64,000 bases of DNA. Source: Oleidesulfovibrio sp047973035 (GTDB lineage Bacteria; Desulfobacterota; Desulfovibrionia; Desulfovibrionales; Desulfovibrionaceae). This document shows positions 33,259-43,073 of the stretch, one piece after another. Every line of letters starts with the position of its first letter. Position 1 is the stretch's first letter. The stretch is from positions 24,610 through 88,609 of the forward strand of contig NZ_JBKEBF010000006.1 of the NCBI RefSeq assembly GCF_047973035.1, given 5' to 3'. A program made the translations under genes and the position numbers. The notes beneath the pieces were generated by a model. It did not search any database. It had not been told where the DNA came from and worked only from the letters and a program-made list of their open reading frames with translations.

Positions 33259-35199
33259 CTACAGCGGGCGTATAGAAATGCCGAAAGCCGGTGCGGCAAG
33301 GATTTTATCGGCTTCGTTGCCGATAACGGATGTGTCATCCATTTCCTGCATGGAAAATTTTAGGCGGGTAAAGTTGCCGGGTGTAGCCTTCTGGTGGGTG
33401 ACAAGGCACATCACCGCAGCCGACGCATCCGTCAGGGCGAGGCGTACCCCACGGGTGGCATCTCCAAGTGCGGCTGTCCCTTCCGTCATGCCGCAGGCAT
33501 GGCTGCTGGATACCAGAAACGATATCGCTTTGCCGTGCGTTACCGGTTCGTTCAGCGTAAAAGTCTCCGGTTCTCTTCCTCCGTTGTGGGTAGTGTACTG
33601 CAAACTTTCAGCACGGTAGCTGGACGGAATAAGTGTGATGTAGCCAAGCCTGAGACTTCCTGCCGGAACGGGTGCGTAAAACTGGTACTGTAACGTAACA
33701 CATGCCTCTGCCTTGCTGATGCTGATGCTTTTTTGCAGCAGCACAGGGTTGCATCCCACAGTGCAGGTGATGACTATTTCGTTTTCAGTTTCTGTAACTA
33801 CGGGGTTGACGGGAACAAGGTCGGTAATCTTCGGGTGTCCCGGCTGTTCAAATGTCATGTGGCCGGAGTAAAAGTCTGCCCCCAGTGAGATGTCATGAAA
33901 GTAACCGTGTGGCAGTGTGCCGAGCAGCGGAGGTGCAAAGGAGCCGTTTTTGCAGAATGAAAGTCTGTCTATGGCAAGCCCTCTGTTGCGGTTGAGCAGT
34001 ATGCGCACATGATCCGTTTCCAGCAGAATAAGCTTTTCTTCTGCCGGAACCCGCAATTGTTCGTTTGTGCACGAGGCTGCCATGCCGGACGCTTCTGGCA
34101 GTGAAAGGTGCTTGGTATATAAGGCGATTAGGCGTGAGCGAAATTCCTGCCACCGATCATGCACGATATGAGTTCTGAAGTCGCTTGAGTACAGGAATAC
34201 CAGTTCCTGCCAGTCTTCATCCGGCACGCCGGACTGTGCAAAATGATCGGCAAGCCGCCTGCATAACGTATTCGCCCCAAGATCGTCCCTGCCGGTAACG
34301 CCCCAGCGTACAAGATTGTACTTGGCCTGTTTTTTTACCGGCACAGGTTGGGCTGCACTTTCCAGACAAAGGGGCTGCGGGCTGCCAGGTAACTCGGAAA
34401 GAGCCTCAGACGGCAAAACCGTCTCCACTTCTGGCAAAGTGCGTATGGCATCAAAAACAGTACGGATAGTCTGCCATTCGCTTCTTGCGCTTATGGAAGG
34501 CTCTGAATGAAAACGCCCGGGACGGAAGTCGAAAATTTCGGCATCGTTTCCGTAGACGCAGAGCGCGCTTACCGAGGAGCTGGCAGTATGCAGGTATTCA
34601 AGATAGCTGCTCAGGCTGACCTCGTCATGGACAACTCTTTGAAACTGTTGGAACGGAAGCGAGTGGTTCCAGATGATATTTATGCTCCGGCCATCTGTGC
34701 CCGATGCTCTCTGCGGGGTTCCCTTGGTTTGCAGCGGCCATTCTGGATGCGCCTGTGCGGCGTTTTCCCACTCCATGATAATGGTGGAATACCCTGCGTC
34801 CAGATACAACGGAACAAGTCCGGCGGAGTATGCCTGTTCGTTTACCAGCGCGGTTTCGGGTTGAATGCCCAGAAGCCTGCGGTATACATCGTTACCCAGC
34901 GCAAAGTTTCTGGCATTAACGTTGGCAGGCGTAAGGGGGCCGATGATCTGTGCATAGCCGGATCCGATAAATTCGCAGGCACCGGTGTGAATCAGGGCAG
35001 AAAGACGTTTTATCCAATGCGGTGCCAGACGGTGTATGGTTTCCAGCGTGTAGCCAGTGGCCTCAATGCCTATGGGAAAATGCGCTTCTTCCACCATATC
35101 CAGTAATGGCGTGTAGCAACGTTCAATCACTTCCGGCCGCGCGGCCTCGGGAATTGATGAGAACATGATGTTCAGGTGGAAGAATGCGTATACTTTCAT
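33259..35199 (-). CDS. GH57-like glycoside hydrolase family protein
   Basis: A 646-residue protein resembling family GH57. The start MKVYAFFHLNIMF carries the conserved HLN, FPIGIEATGYTLE follows at about 41-53, GSGYAQIIGPL after that, and LVNEQAYSAGLVPLY holds a candidate nucleophile glutamate near 118. The C-terminal 300 residues are beta-rich, as in family members with an added beta-sandwich. GH57 enzymes act on alpha-glucans or transfer glycosyl groups. In a biosynthesis cluster a trimming or transfer role is more likely than starch use. The ribosome site is weak. Assignment to the family is good; the substrate is unknown. Confidence 0.78.
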   Translation of the reverse strand: MKVYAFFHLNIMFSSIPEAARPEVIERCYTPLLDMVEEAHFPIGIEATGYTLETIHRLAPHWIKRLSALIHTGACEFIGSGYAQIIGPLTPANVNARNFALGNDVYRRLLGIQPETALVNEQAYSAGLVPLYLDAGYSTIIMEWENAAQAHPEWPLQTKGTPQRASGTDGRSINIIWNHSLPFQQFQRVVHDEVSLSSYLEYLHTASSSVSALCVYGNDAEIFDFRPGRFHSEPSISARSEWQTIRTVFDAIRTLPEVETVLPSEALSELPGSPQPLCLESAAQPVPVKKQAKYNLVRWGVTGRDDLGANTLCRRLADHFAQSGVPDEDWQELVFLYSSDFRTHIVHDRWQEFRSRLIALYTKHLSLPEASGMAASCTNEQLRVPAEEKLILLETDHVRILLNRNRGLAIDRLSFCKNGSFAPPLLGTLPHGYFHDISLGADFYSGHMTFEQPGHPKITDLVPVNPVVTETENEIVITCTVGCNPVLLQKSISISKAEACVTLQYQFYAPVPAGSLRLGYITLIPSSYRAESLQYTTHNGGREPETFTLNEPVTHGKAISFLVSSSHACGMTEGTAALGDATRGVRLALTDASAAVMCLVTHQKATPGNFTRLKFSMQEMDDTSVIGNEADKILAAPAFGISIRPL

Positions 35200-35257
35200 G
35201 ATGATGGCAGATGGTGTGAATGTTTTGGGCTACACGTTGTTACAAGCAGATGTTCTT

Positions 35258-36460
35258 TCAGGAAGCTGCATTTTGCAAAAGGGCCATTGCCTGCGGACGC
35301 AATGACGGGTCCAGTTCCATCAAACGTCTGGCTGCCTGCGCTGCCAGTAACGAGTCTTCCAGCTGAACGGCGGTCTGCCCCAGTTTATGGACTACAGCGG
35401 GTGTGTCCCAGTCAGACGCTTTAAGTGTATCCATCAGCAGAGTAGCCAGTTCGCTTTTGCCCTGTGCGACATACTGTTCAAGCATGTACAGGCCGATGTT
35501 GCGGCCGGAGATTCCTTCTGTCTGCTGCCAGATGCTGTAAGCCTCTTCAATAAGCAGCAGAATGTTTTTTACCTCTTCAGGGCTGCGTTGTTCTCCCACT
35601 CCGGCAATTCGCTTTAAGTATTTGCGCTGTATGGGCGTAATGTCAAAGCTGAACTGCCCGAAAAGGGCGGTATGCTCCTGCGTGATTTTATCGACTGCGG
35701 CAGATGGCGGTAGCAGGTCTGCCTTGCGGATTTCTTCAGGGGCAATGGTTTTCCACTTGTGGTAAAGCATGTAGTGCGGAGTATCGAACAAAATACTGTA
35801 GGGGATATGGGTGCCGCGCATAAAAGACATGGACGCGTCTGACAGTGCAAATATTGTCCGCAGGTTGGAAAGAAAAGGTCTGTCATACATGTGTCCCGCA
35901 CTTACAGGAATACCGTAAGGTGCAAAATGTTCTGCTCTGCCCAGCAGTACATCCTTCCAGCCCATGCAGAACAGGATGGAGTCAAAATAACCTGCTACCG
36001 GCTCCACCTTGCTCATGATGTGCGCAACATCCATGGCAATATCTACACGATGGCTGGATTTAGGTGTTATAACCAGAAGCGTCTTGCCCAGCTTTTCTCT
36101 GGTCGCAGCAATATCTTCTTCCGTGGCGCTGAGCGGGGCATACTGACCGATGGGACCGACCGAAAAAAGCAGCTTGTCCGTATGGCGGCGTAGTGTTTCA
36201 AAACGATATGTCCCCATGGTCAGCATGCAGGGTAGCTGAGCGTTATAGTCTACCTGCCATGCAAAACCGCTGCAGAACAGTGAGTGCTCGATGGCGGCTT
36301 TTATGGGCATTTCCGCAGGCAGCCCCGCGTATTCTTTAAGTATGGCTGCGTGGGAGTAAAAATCGTTGGACCCATGCCACTCAGGAGTCTGCAGCTCTCT
36401 GTCCTGACAGTTGTCCGTTGTTGCAAGAAGGTGTTTCAACATGAAAACGTATTTCTCCAT
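35258..36460 (-). CDS. Glycan-cluster protein of unknown function
   Basis: A 400-residue soluble protein. Visible patterns include LPCMLTMGTYRF, GYFDSILFCMGWKDVLLGRAEHFAPYGIPVSAGHMYDRPFLSNLRTIFALSD, and a helical C-terminus with TPR-like character (SLLAAQAARRLMELDPSLRP). The middle part looks like a Rossmann-type fold and could be a glycosyltransferase or a sugar-modifying enzyme, but I do not recognise a family. It lies 58 bases upstream of the GH57-like gene in the same direction, so the two are probably coexpressed. Confidence 0.7.
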   Translation of the reverse strand: MEKYVFMLKHLLATTDNCQDRELQTPEWHGSNDFYSHAAILKEYAGLPAEMPIKAAIEHSLFCSGFAWQVDYNAQLPCMLTMGTYRFETLRRHTDKLLFSVGPIGQYAPLSATEEDIAATREKLGKTLLVITPKSSHRVDIAMDVAHIMSKVEPVAGYFDSILFCMGWKDVLLGRAEHFAPYGIPVSAGHMYDRPFLSNLRTIFALSDASMSFMRGTHIPYSILFDTPHYMLYHKWKTIAPEEIRKADLLPPSAAVDKITQEHTALFGQFSFDITPIQRKYLKRIAGVGEQRSPEEVKNILLLIEEAYSIWQQTEGISGRNIGLYMLEQYVAQGKSELATLLMDTLKASDWDTPAVVHKLGQTAVQLEDSLLAAQAARRLMELDPSLRPQAMALLQNAAS

Positions 36461-36692
36461 CAGCCTGCGGTTGTGGTTAAGGGTTGCTATGAACGCTAGG
36501 CCCGCTGAGCATTGCCTGGCCAGTGTCTGAGGATCCGGCAGCGTTTGAAGCTTGCTGGATTCCTTGTCGGAACAAGGTTCCCTGCGTGGAATTGTTTCCG
36601 GTTATATTTATACCGGAAGAGGAAAGCTGATGGTGCCGCTTCTCCCCGTTTTTTCATTCTGCTGAAGAAGCAGGTTGTATGCCAGACTTCAG

Positions 36693-37928
36693 CTACTCCG
36701 TTATGATGGCAATCGTCTCATATACGTGCCGGATGCGCTGCTCCAGCGTTTCTTTATCCGGAGCGGAAACAATAAATACTCCTAGCCTGTCTGCATGGCA
36801 TGAAATCTTGGGCAGTGTGGTACCGATTTTTTTCCAGAAATCAAGCTTGTGTACCCACGGTTGTTCCAATACTGCATCTGCTCCGTGGATTTCCTTAAGC
36901 AAGCCTGCTTCGGGGAAAAAGTAACGATTGGCAATCCAGCGTTCCCATTTGGGCTTTAGTGCATCAAGGTCTGGCGCAAGCCCCACGGCAATGCGAAGCG
37001 CTTCCGCCACAATGTTCACCCCGCAGCCAAGGGGGATCAGGCTTTCTGAAAAGTCACCACCTGAAAGCCGTGCCGCCATTTCGATGATTTTCGGACCTGC
37101 TGGGGTCATCACAATGTCGCCTTTTGCAACACCGTTTTCTATCTGCAATGCCCTCGCGGCGCGCTCCACAAGGTCGTTAACGGCATTTTTTTCTTCCGCA
37201 GTGATGGTGCTGGGAACTGTGCCGCCATTTTCAATAATCTGCGGACTCAGGCGTTCCATCATTTCATAGTTGCGGTCGGCATATCCCACTGTGTAGGCTT
37301 TGCCCTGCCACATGATGCTTTCTGTGCTCAGCTGCTCTCCTTCCAGAAACTCTTCCAGCATGACGCCGCCGGAAAATGACTGCTCACGAGCTTCCGTGAA
37401 CAAGGCTTCAAGGTCGGAATCAGGCGTAATCTGAAAAACACCCCGAGAGCCGGACCGGTCTACAGGCTTTATAATCAGCTTCGGGCCATGCTTTTTAACC
37501 AGTTCGCGCAGGTGATCAACGTCATGCACTTCCGAGAACCACGGAATAGGGATGCCGTGTTCGGCAAATTTTTGCTTCATCAGCAACTTATGACTGGCAA
37601 GACGGGCTCCGGCTACACTGATTGCGGGAGTGCCCAGATATTCTGCAATCTCCGCCACCACTGTGGGAATATCGCTGCCCATTACCAGTACGCCGGATAC
37701 AGGATACCCGCGCTCGCGGGACTGGTCGCACAATTCTTTCAATGCAGCCACATCACGCGTGGAGACCAGAGCGTATTCATCGGCCAGCGCAAAGCCTACA
37801 GAGTCGGGTACGTAATCGACTACCAGTGTCCGCAGGCCGATTTCTCTTGCTGTCCGGATGGCAAAGGTCTGGTCCTGACTTGCGCCCAGCAGCAGAATGG
37901 TTTTGGGAGCATGTGTGGTACTAGCCAA
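36693..37928 (-). CDS. ATP-grasp ligase
   Basis: About 411 residues of the carbamoyl-phosphate-synthase-like ATP-grasp superfamily. TILLLGASQDQTFAIRTARE is the N-terminal Rossmann part, KLIIKPVDRSGSRGVFQI the ATP lysine and glycine loop, VMLEEFLEGEQLSTESI the ATP clamp, and KIIEMAARLSGGDFSESLIP the metal-binding end. Such enzymes join a carboxylate, as acyl phosphate, to an amine or similar. The start is TTG at 37928 preceded by GGAGGT, overlapping the stop of the SDR gene by eight bases. With the SDR and DXS-like genes it forms a tight three-gene unit, perhaps making an acyl or amino-acid decoration for the glycan. Confidence 0.85.
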   Translation of the reverse strand: MASTTHAPKTILLLGASQDQTFAIRTAREIGLRTLVVDYVPDSVGFALADEYALVSTRDVAALKELCDQSRERGYPVSGVLVMGSDIPTVVAEIAEYLGTPAISVAGARLASHKLLMKQKFAEHGIPIPWFSEVHDVDHLRELVKKHGPKLIIKPVDRSGSRGVFQITPDSDLEALFTEAREQSFSGGVMLEEFLEGEQLSTESIMWQGKAYTVGYADRNYEMMERLSPQIIENGGTVPSTITAEEKNAVNDLVERAARALQIENGVAKGDIVMTPAGPKIIEMAARLSGGDFSESLIPLGCGVNIVAEALRIAVGLAPDLDALKPKWERWIANRYFFPEAGLLKEIHGADAVLEQPWVHKLDFWKKIGTTLPKISCHADRLGVFIVSAPDKETLEQRIRHVYETIAIITE

Positions 37929-38673
37929 GGTACGCACCTCCGCTGACGCTGATAACCTGCCCTGTCATGTATTGCTGGGCGTCTTCCGCCAGCATAAGGC
38001 ACGCGCTGATGATGTCTTCCATAGTGCCGGGACGCTTGAGCAGCGTCATGTCTATAACAACCTTGCCTGCAGGAGAGTTGAACTCGTCTTCTGTCTGGTC
38101 TGTCAGAACAAGGCCGGGGGCTACGGCATTCACCAGAATATTATGTGGTGCTCCATAGCGGGCGACTATTTTTGTCAGGCTGTTCAATCCGGCTTTTGAA
38201 ACCGCATAGTGTACGGTTTTGGGACCATGGTACTGTCCTGCGACAGAGGACATATTAATGATCCTGCCGCTTTTTTGTGCCTTCATGTAAGGAAAGACTT
38301 CCTGAGAACAGATGAACGGGCCTTTCAGGTTGGTTTCCATGATAAGGTCCCAGTCCTCGTCAGTGGCTTCTTCAAACCAGCCCCGCCGGTTGATGCCTGC
38401 ATTGTTCACCAGAATATCAATAGAGCCCAACACTTGATGCACTTTTGCAAAGCATTCGCGAACGGACGCTCTGCTGCGCACGTCAAGGTGCGTTACAAGG
38501 CAGCTTCCGCCTGCATCACGGATTTCTGCGGCCACACTTTCCGCCTGCTCACGGGCAGACTGGTATGTAACGACAGAGGTTGCTCCTTCCCGGGCGAAAG
38601 CAATGGCCAAAGCCTTGCCGATACCTCGTGATGAGCCTGTGATGATTGCTGTTTTTCCGGGTAGTCTGCCCAT
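37921..38673 (-). CDS. Short-chain dehydrogenase/reductase (FabG-like)
   Basis: About 250 residues of classical SDR. It has the NAD(P) loop TGSSRGIGKA (about 12-21), the NNAG motif, the catalytic SSVAG serine, and YAVSKAG with Tyr and Lys. The C-terminal GQVISVSGGAYLG is typical of FabG-type reductases. It would reduce a ketone or oxidise an alcohol on a sugar or acyl intermediate. The start at 38673 has GAGGTGG eight bases upstream; it lies two bases after the stop of the DXS-like gene. Tight packing with that gene and the ATP-grasp gene argues for a shared pathway rather than fatty acid synthesis. Confidence 0.9.
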   Translation of the reverse strand: MGRLPGKTAIITGSSRGIGKALAIAFAREGATSVVTYQSAREQAESVAAEIRDAGGSCLVTHLDVRSRASVRECFAKVHQVLGSIDILVNNAGINRRGWFEEATDEDWDLIMETNLKGPFICSQEVFPYMKAQKSGRIINMSSVAGQYHGPKTVHYAVSKAGLNSLTKIVARYGAPHNILVNAVAPGLVLTDQTEDEFNSPAGKVVIDMTLLKRPGTMEDIISACLMLAEDAQQYMTGQVISVSGGAYLG

Positions 38674-38675
38674 GG

Positions 38676-40436
38676 TTATGACCACCTCTGCTTGATGCGC
38701 TTTACGATTCCCTGACTGTTCAGGTCATACTTTTCGCAAAGTTCCTGATTGGAGCCTGGTTCTGCAAAAATGCAGGGCAGCCCGATGCGCAGCAGTTCAG
38801 CCTTGATGTTGCGGTCCTGCAGTAGGGCGGCAACGGATGCTCCGAACCCGCCGGTAAGAACGCCTTCTTCAATGGTGACGATTCGTTCGTACGAAGACAG
38901 CAGGGGAATAAGGGCTTCTTCTTCCAGAGGCTTCACCTGCCGGATATTGACAAGTCCCGCGTCGATTCCGGCTTCCTTGAGTTGCGCTGCTGCTTTTTGC
39001 GCCTCGACAAACTTGTTGCCTACTGTGAGCAGCAGAATGTCTTTACCTTGCAGAACAACCTGCGGCTTGAGCAACTGGTCTTCCGGCTCGTCAAGCACTG
39101 CCGCATCCAGTTCATCCAGCGGGCCGTAAGGCATGAGAATAAGAACAGGCCCGCACAGTTTTTCCATTTGCTGCAAGACCATGGCGCGCAACTCAAAACC
39201 GTCTTTAGGGTACAGAATGCGCAGGTTGGGCAGGCATTGCAGGTAAGACAGGTCATAGATTCCGTGATGTGTGGGATTATCATACCCCGCAAATCCCGAA
39301 CGTACAGCCAGCATCATGATGGGCAGGTCTGCAAAGCAGATATCATGGAAAAGCTGGTCGAATGCCCGCTGCATAAAAGTGGACTGATAGAAAACAACAG
39401 GCTTGACGCCTGCCTTTGCCAGTCCCGCAGCCATGGTCATGGCGTGTTGTTCTTCCATGCCGGGATCAAAGCATCGGGCAGGGTGCCGTTCAAAAACAGG
39501 GGTAAGCCCTGTTGCGTACAGTGTGGAAGGCGTGATGACAGCTACGTTGTTGTCCCTGTCCATTATCTCGCCCACAGCCTGTGCGGCCACATCCTGATAA
39601 CTGCCTGTTGCAGGCGGCTCCTTCAATGTGCCTGTTTCCAGCTGGAACGGAAAAGAAAAATGCATCCGCACCGGATGATTGTCGGCCGGTGCGTATCCGT
39701 ACCCTTTGCAGGTTTTTACATGTACCAGCGTTGTGTTGCCGGACTCGCGTACCTGTGTGAAAGCTTCGATAAGTGCGTCAATGTTGTGCCCGTCCACCGG
39801 ACCGATTGTTTCGTAGCCCAGCGATGTGAAAAGCGTTTCCTGCGTGCCTGTGCCAAGGGGGCGGCTTTGCAGGTAGTTGTGCAGCGCGCCGAAGCCCGGA
39901 CTGATGGCGTAGCCGTTATCGTTTAGTACCAGTGCTACCTTTGCATCCGGTTCTGCAGAAATGTGGTTGAGTGCTTCAAACGCAAGCCCTTCGCACAGCG
40001 CACCGTCGCCGATAACAGGCACAGCCCAGCCCTGTTGTCCTTTGATGCGCTTCGCAAGAGCAATGCCGAGCCCCATGGAAAGAGACGTACCGGCATGGGA
40101 AGCTTCCATGATATCATGTTCGCTTTCATCGCAGGATACAAAGCGGTTCATCCCGCCGTAAGTATTCAGTGTGGGAAATTGTGCGGCGCGCCCTGTGATG
40201 ATTTTGTGGGTGTACCCTTGATGCCCGGTATCCCATAAAAAAGCATCTTCAGGAGAGCTGAACACGTAGTGTAACGCGATGGTTAGCTCCACTGTCCCCA
40301 GATTGGCGCCGATATGTCCGCCGGTAGCTGCGGTGGCGTTGATAATGAAGTTGCGTATAGAAGCCGCAAGTCCGGGTAATTTGCTCTGAGGCATGTTTTT
40401 TACCGTTTGCGGGGTCAGCTCTTCGAGGGAAATCAT
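38676..40436 (-). CDS. DXS-like transketolase-family enzyme
   Basis: A 586-residue TPP enzyme similar in layout to 1-deoxyxylulose-5-phosphate synthase. GGHIGANLGTVELTIALHYVF and LWDTGHQGYTHKIITGR are at the N-terminus. GDGALCEGLAFEALN plus LVLNDNGYAISP form the TPP/Mg site, and a pyrimidine-binding domain follows (DPGMEEQHAMTMAAGLA holds the activating Glu). The C-terminal domain has IVTIEEGVLTGGFGASV. It is shorter than usual DXS (about 620-640). Being inside a glycan cluster, it is probably a paralogue making or using a two- or more-carbon unit for a sugar decoration. AAGGAGA precedes the ATG. Confidence 0.87.
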   Translation of the reverse strand: MISLEELTPQTVKNMPQSKLPGLAASIRNFIINATAATGGHIGANLGTVELTIALHYVFSSPEDAFLWDTGHQGYTHKIITGRAAQFPTLNTYGGMNRFVSCDESEHDIMEASHAGTSLSMGLGIALAKRIKGQQGWAVPVIGDGALCEGLAFEALNHISAEPDAKVALVLNDNGYAISPGFGALHNYLQSRPLGTGTQETLFTSLGYETIGPVDGHNIDALIEAFTQVRESGNTTLVHVKTCKGYGYAPADNHPVRMHFSFPFQLETGTLKEPPATGSYQDVAAQAVGEIMDRDNNVAVITPSTLYATGLTPVFERHPARCFDPGMEEQHAMTMAAGLAKAGVKPVVFYQSTFMQRAFDQLFHDICFADLPIMMLAVRSGFAGYDNPTHHGIYDLSYLQCLPNLRILYPKDGFELRAMVLQQMEKLCGPVLILMPYGPLDELDAAVLDEPEDQLLKPQVVLQGKDILLLTVGNKFVEAQKAAAQLKEAGIDAGLVNIRQVKPLEEEALIPLLSSYERIVTIEEGVLTGGFGASVAALLQDRNIKAELLRIGLPCIFAEPGSNQELCEKYDLNSQGIVKRIKQRWS

Positions 40437-40448
40437 ATATATTCTCCT

Positions 40449-41822
40449 TTACAGGGCGGCGGAACGAGCTTCTGCCTCAGCAGCAGCTTCTTCCCATCTG
40501 CTTTCCATTTTGCTCATTGTGCTGCGGATTTTTGTATGCACTGCTGTCCGGACATGCTGACGAAGACGTTCAATATCGTCATAGGTCAGCGCTTCGTTGC
40601 GCATGTTAATGGTCTTCTGGTTGTAGTAGTCCCATTCAGTGTTCCGAATCCAGTTGTTCGCTGCAGCCACATCATAAACTTCTGTATTTTTGAGCGGGGT
40701 GATAACAGTGAATGACGGGACGTCGATATTGTCGTTTTGCAGCGAGTAATCCAGCGATTTAAGGACACTTGCTTCGTCGTCACCCAGATTGCCGATCATA
40801 AAGTTTGCCACCACGTGCATACCTGCTTCCTTAGCCCATCTCGTGGCGTTGTCCACCTGCTCTCTGGTAATTTTTTTACGTATGCGGGCCAGCACCCGTT
40901 CATCTATGGATTCAACACCGAATGAAACATGAACGCAGCCGGCCTTGGCCATTGTCTGGAATATTTCCGGCGTCACACCGCTTACGCGGCAGCGTGCCGA
41001 CCACTTGATATGATCCAGTCCGCGATCGCGCAGGCCCTGACAAAATTCTTCTACCCGCCCGAGTTTCAAAGTGAACGTGTCGTCGTCAATTTCCATGTTC
41101 GGAACCCGCCAGCGCTCCCAGACATCCTGAACCTCATCAAGAATGTTGGGTATGGACCGCTCGATGGTTTTATAGCCGAACAGACTGTGGTCACAGAAAT
41201 TACACTGGAACGGACAGCCGCGGGCAAAGATAATATTAAAATTCTGCCCGATCATTCCCAGACTTATGAAATATCGGGGATCATGGCGGTACAGCGTCAT
41301 GTCCACAAGGTCACGGGCCGGCAGGGGCAGGGCGTCCAGATCCGTAATACGCGGTGCCCGAGGGTTGTGTATCACTTTGCCGTCGCGCAAGTACACCAGA
41401 CCAGGCGTGTTCCGGGCTTCTTTATCTTTTGCTGCAAGTCTGTTTATGAATTCTGTGAAATATATTTCTCCCTCACCCACGAAGGAATAATCAAAACCGC
41501 CCAGTGTGACAAAATGCTCTGGCCATGCTGTGACATTCGGGCCGCCCGCGATCGTGGTTATTTCCGGAAAGCGTTCGCGCACGGCGTGTGCAATGGCACA
41601 GCCGCTTCGGGATGTTGTGATCATACAGGAAACACCTACCACCTCTGGCTGGATTTCCGCGATCATGTCAATAAGCTTTGGAAGGTCGATATCCTGAGGC
41701 GTCATGTCTACAACGGTTACATCATGTTCGTATTCACGCAGGCAGGCGGCAAGGTATAGAATTCCGAGTGGCTGCTCCGGTGCCTTCATGGACATTTCGG
41801 GAAAGACAAGCAGTACCTTCAT
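40449..41822 (-). CDS. B12-binding radical SAM protein
   Basis: A 457-residue protein with an N-terminal cobalamin-binding Rossmann domain (about 1-130; VVDMTPQDI, GVSCMITTSRSGC). A radical SAM domain follows; its CPFQCNFCD motif (CxxxCxxC) binds the 4Fe-4S cluster. Members of this class methylate unactivated carbons or phosphorus, or perform rearrangements, in natural products, lipids and glycans. AGGAGGT precedes the ATG and the gene is followed by the DXS-like gene after 12 bases. It could place a methyl group on a sugar or build a branched unit. The exact reaction is unknown. Confidence 0.9.
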   Translation of the reverse strand: MKVLLVFPEMSMKAPEQPLGILYLAACLREYEHDVTVVDMTPQDIDLPKLIDMIAEIQPEVVGVSCMITTSRSGCAIAHAVRERFPEITTIAGGPNVTAWPEHFVTLGGFDYSFVGEGEIYFTEFINRLAAKDKEARNTPGLVYLRDGKVIHNPRAPRITDLDALPLPARDLVDMTLYRHDPRYFISLGMIGQNFNIIFARGCPFQCNFCDHSLFGYKTIERSIPNILDEVQDVWERWRVPNMEIDDDTFTLKLGRVEEFCQGLRDRGLDHIKWSARCRVSGVTPEIFQTMAKAGCVHVSFGVESIDERVLARIRKKITREQVDNATRWAKEAGMHVVANFMIGNLGDDEASVLKSLDYSLQNDNIDVPSFTVITPLKNTEVYDVAAANNWIRNTEWDYYNQKTINMRNEALTYDDIERLRQHVRTAVHTKIRSTMSKMESRWEEAAAEAEARSAAL

Positions 41823-41852
41823 TCAGCACACCTCCTGCGGTGATTGGCACAG

Positions 41853-43073
41853 TTACGGGGTGAGCAGCGTAGAGGCGATATCTCCGTACCGCTCAACCTG
41901 CTGACGACCTTGTTCGATATGTTCCAATACGCTTTTCCGTTCAGATTCTGTTTTGGCGATCGCCTGTTGCGTCAAGTGCAGCCAGAGCTCAGTGTCTGCA
42001 GTATGTACCGGGACAACGTTATTTTTTTGTCCCAGCCAGTCCATGAAACCGGCAACTTTAGGGTTGTAGCCGAATGCAACCACAGGGACGCCGTTCATTG
42101 ATGCAAACACGACACCATGCAATCTGGTGCACAGGCCGAGTTGCGCTCCGGCATAAAGAGACAGGGTTTCTTCCACGTCCAGCTGGTCGGCAACTGAAAC
42201 CGCCTGCCTGCCGTGGCGCATGGCAGCCACAATCTGGTCGGCGACAGTACGGTCGTCTTCCAGCGGGCCTCCGTGAGAATACGTGCACTGCGGGATGAAC
42301 AGCGGACAAAGCCCGTGTTTTTCATGTAGGGTATCAAGTACAGCCGCCATGCTGTGTACCCAGTCTTCATGAGGCATACAGCCTGCAGGAAGACCACGGA
42401 CTGAAACCGCTGCGACACCTTTGCCTTGTGCGTGCGCTTTGCTCCACCATTTCAATGCGCGGGGTGATGCTGGTTTCGAAGCCGGAGCAGGCAGGCCGAG
42501 TACAGGATCGGGCAGAACTTCGCATACACCGGTGTACCCGATTTTCCGGGCGACTCTGGTGCTGGGGATGTCACGCACGGTAACGGCAGACGCCATATCA
42601 AGACAGAGGCGAGCATATTTCCGGCCCATCGGAGTCTGTAGCGGACCTACGGAAAGTCCGTACCATAGTACCGGCACGCCTGATGCCTTTGCCATAAGCG
42701 TAAGAACCATAAAATAGGGAACAGGTCCGCGCAGGATATCAATGCTCAGGTCAACCAGCGCATTACCGGCACCAAGCACCAGCAGGTCACAGGAAGAAAG
42801 TTCCTGTTCCAGCGTTATCAGGTCCTCCTTATCATCATCCGGATTAAAGCCCCGAAACCATTTGCCTATGCTGTCCGCTTTTGAAGCATATTCAAAGTTG
42901 GGCAAGCTGCGCAGGCCGTATGCGCCGTATTCCGCTCCTCCCGGAGGGCGTGAAACGACGATACCGTCAATCGGGCCTGTTCTTTCACGCAGCATACGCG
43001 CCATGACCAGCAGCGGAGCATCATCTCCCTGACTCTGTATGCCGTAGGCACCTGCAAACATGACGCGCTTCAT
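41853..43073 (-). CDS. Polysaccharide pyruvyl transferase family protein
   Basis: A 406-residue protein of the pyruvyl transferase (CsaB-like) superfamily. FAGAYGIQSQGDDAPLLVMARML starts a GT-B-like fold, LVLGAGNALVDLS lies in the first half, and GLCTRLHGVVFASMNGVPVVAFGYNPKVAGFM is the family signature near the C-terminus. These enzymes put a ketal-linked pyruvate on a sugar; some members act as other transferases. The ATG overlaps the stop of the upstream methyltransferase gene (ATGA), with GGAGA as ribosome site. Confidence 0.85.
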   Translation of the reverse strand: MKRVMFAGAYGIQSQGDDAPLLVMARMLRERTGPIDGIVVSRPPGGAEYGAYGLRSLPNFEYASKADSIGKWFRGFNPDDDKEDLITLEQELSSCDLLVLGAGNALVDLSIDILRGPVPYFMVLTLMAKASGVPVLWYGLSVGPLQTPMGRKYARLCLDMASAVTVRDIPSTRVARKIGYTGVCEVLPDPVLGLPAPASKPASPRALKWWSKAHAQGKGVAAVSVRGLPAGCMPHEDWVHSMAAVLDTLHEKHGLCPLFIPQCTYSHGGPLEDDRTVADQIVAAMRHGRQAVSVADQLDVEETLSLYAGAQLGLCTRLHGVVFASMNGVPVVAFGYNPKVAGFMDWLGQKNNVVPVHTADTELWLHLTQQAIAKTESERKSVLEHIEQGRQQVERYGDIASTLLTP

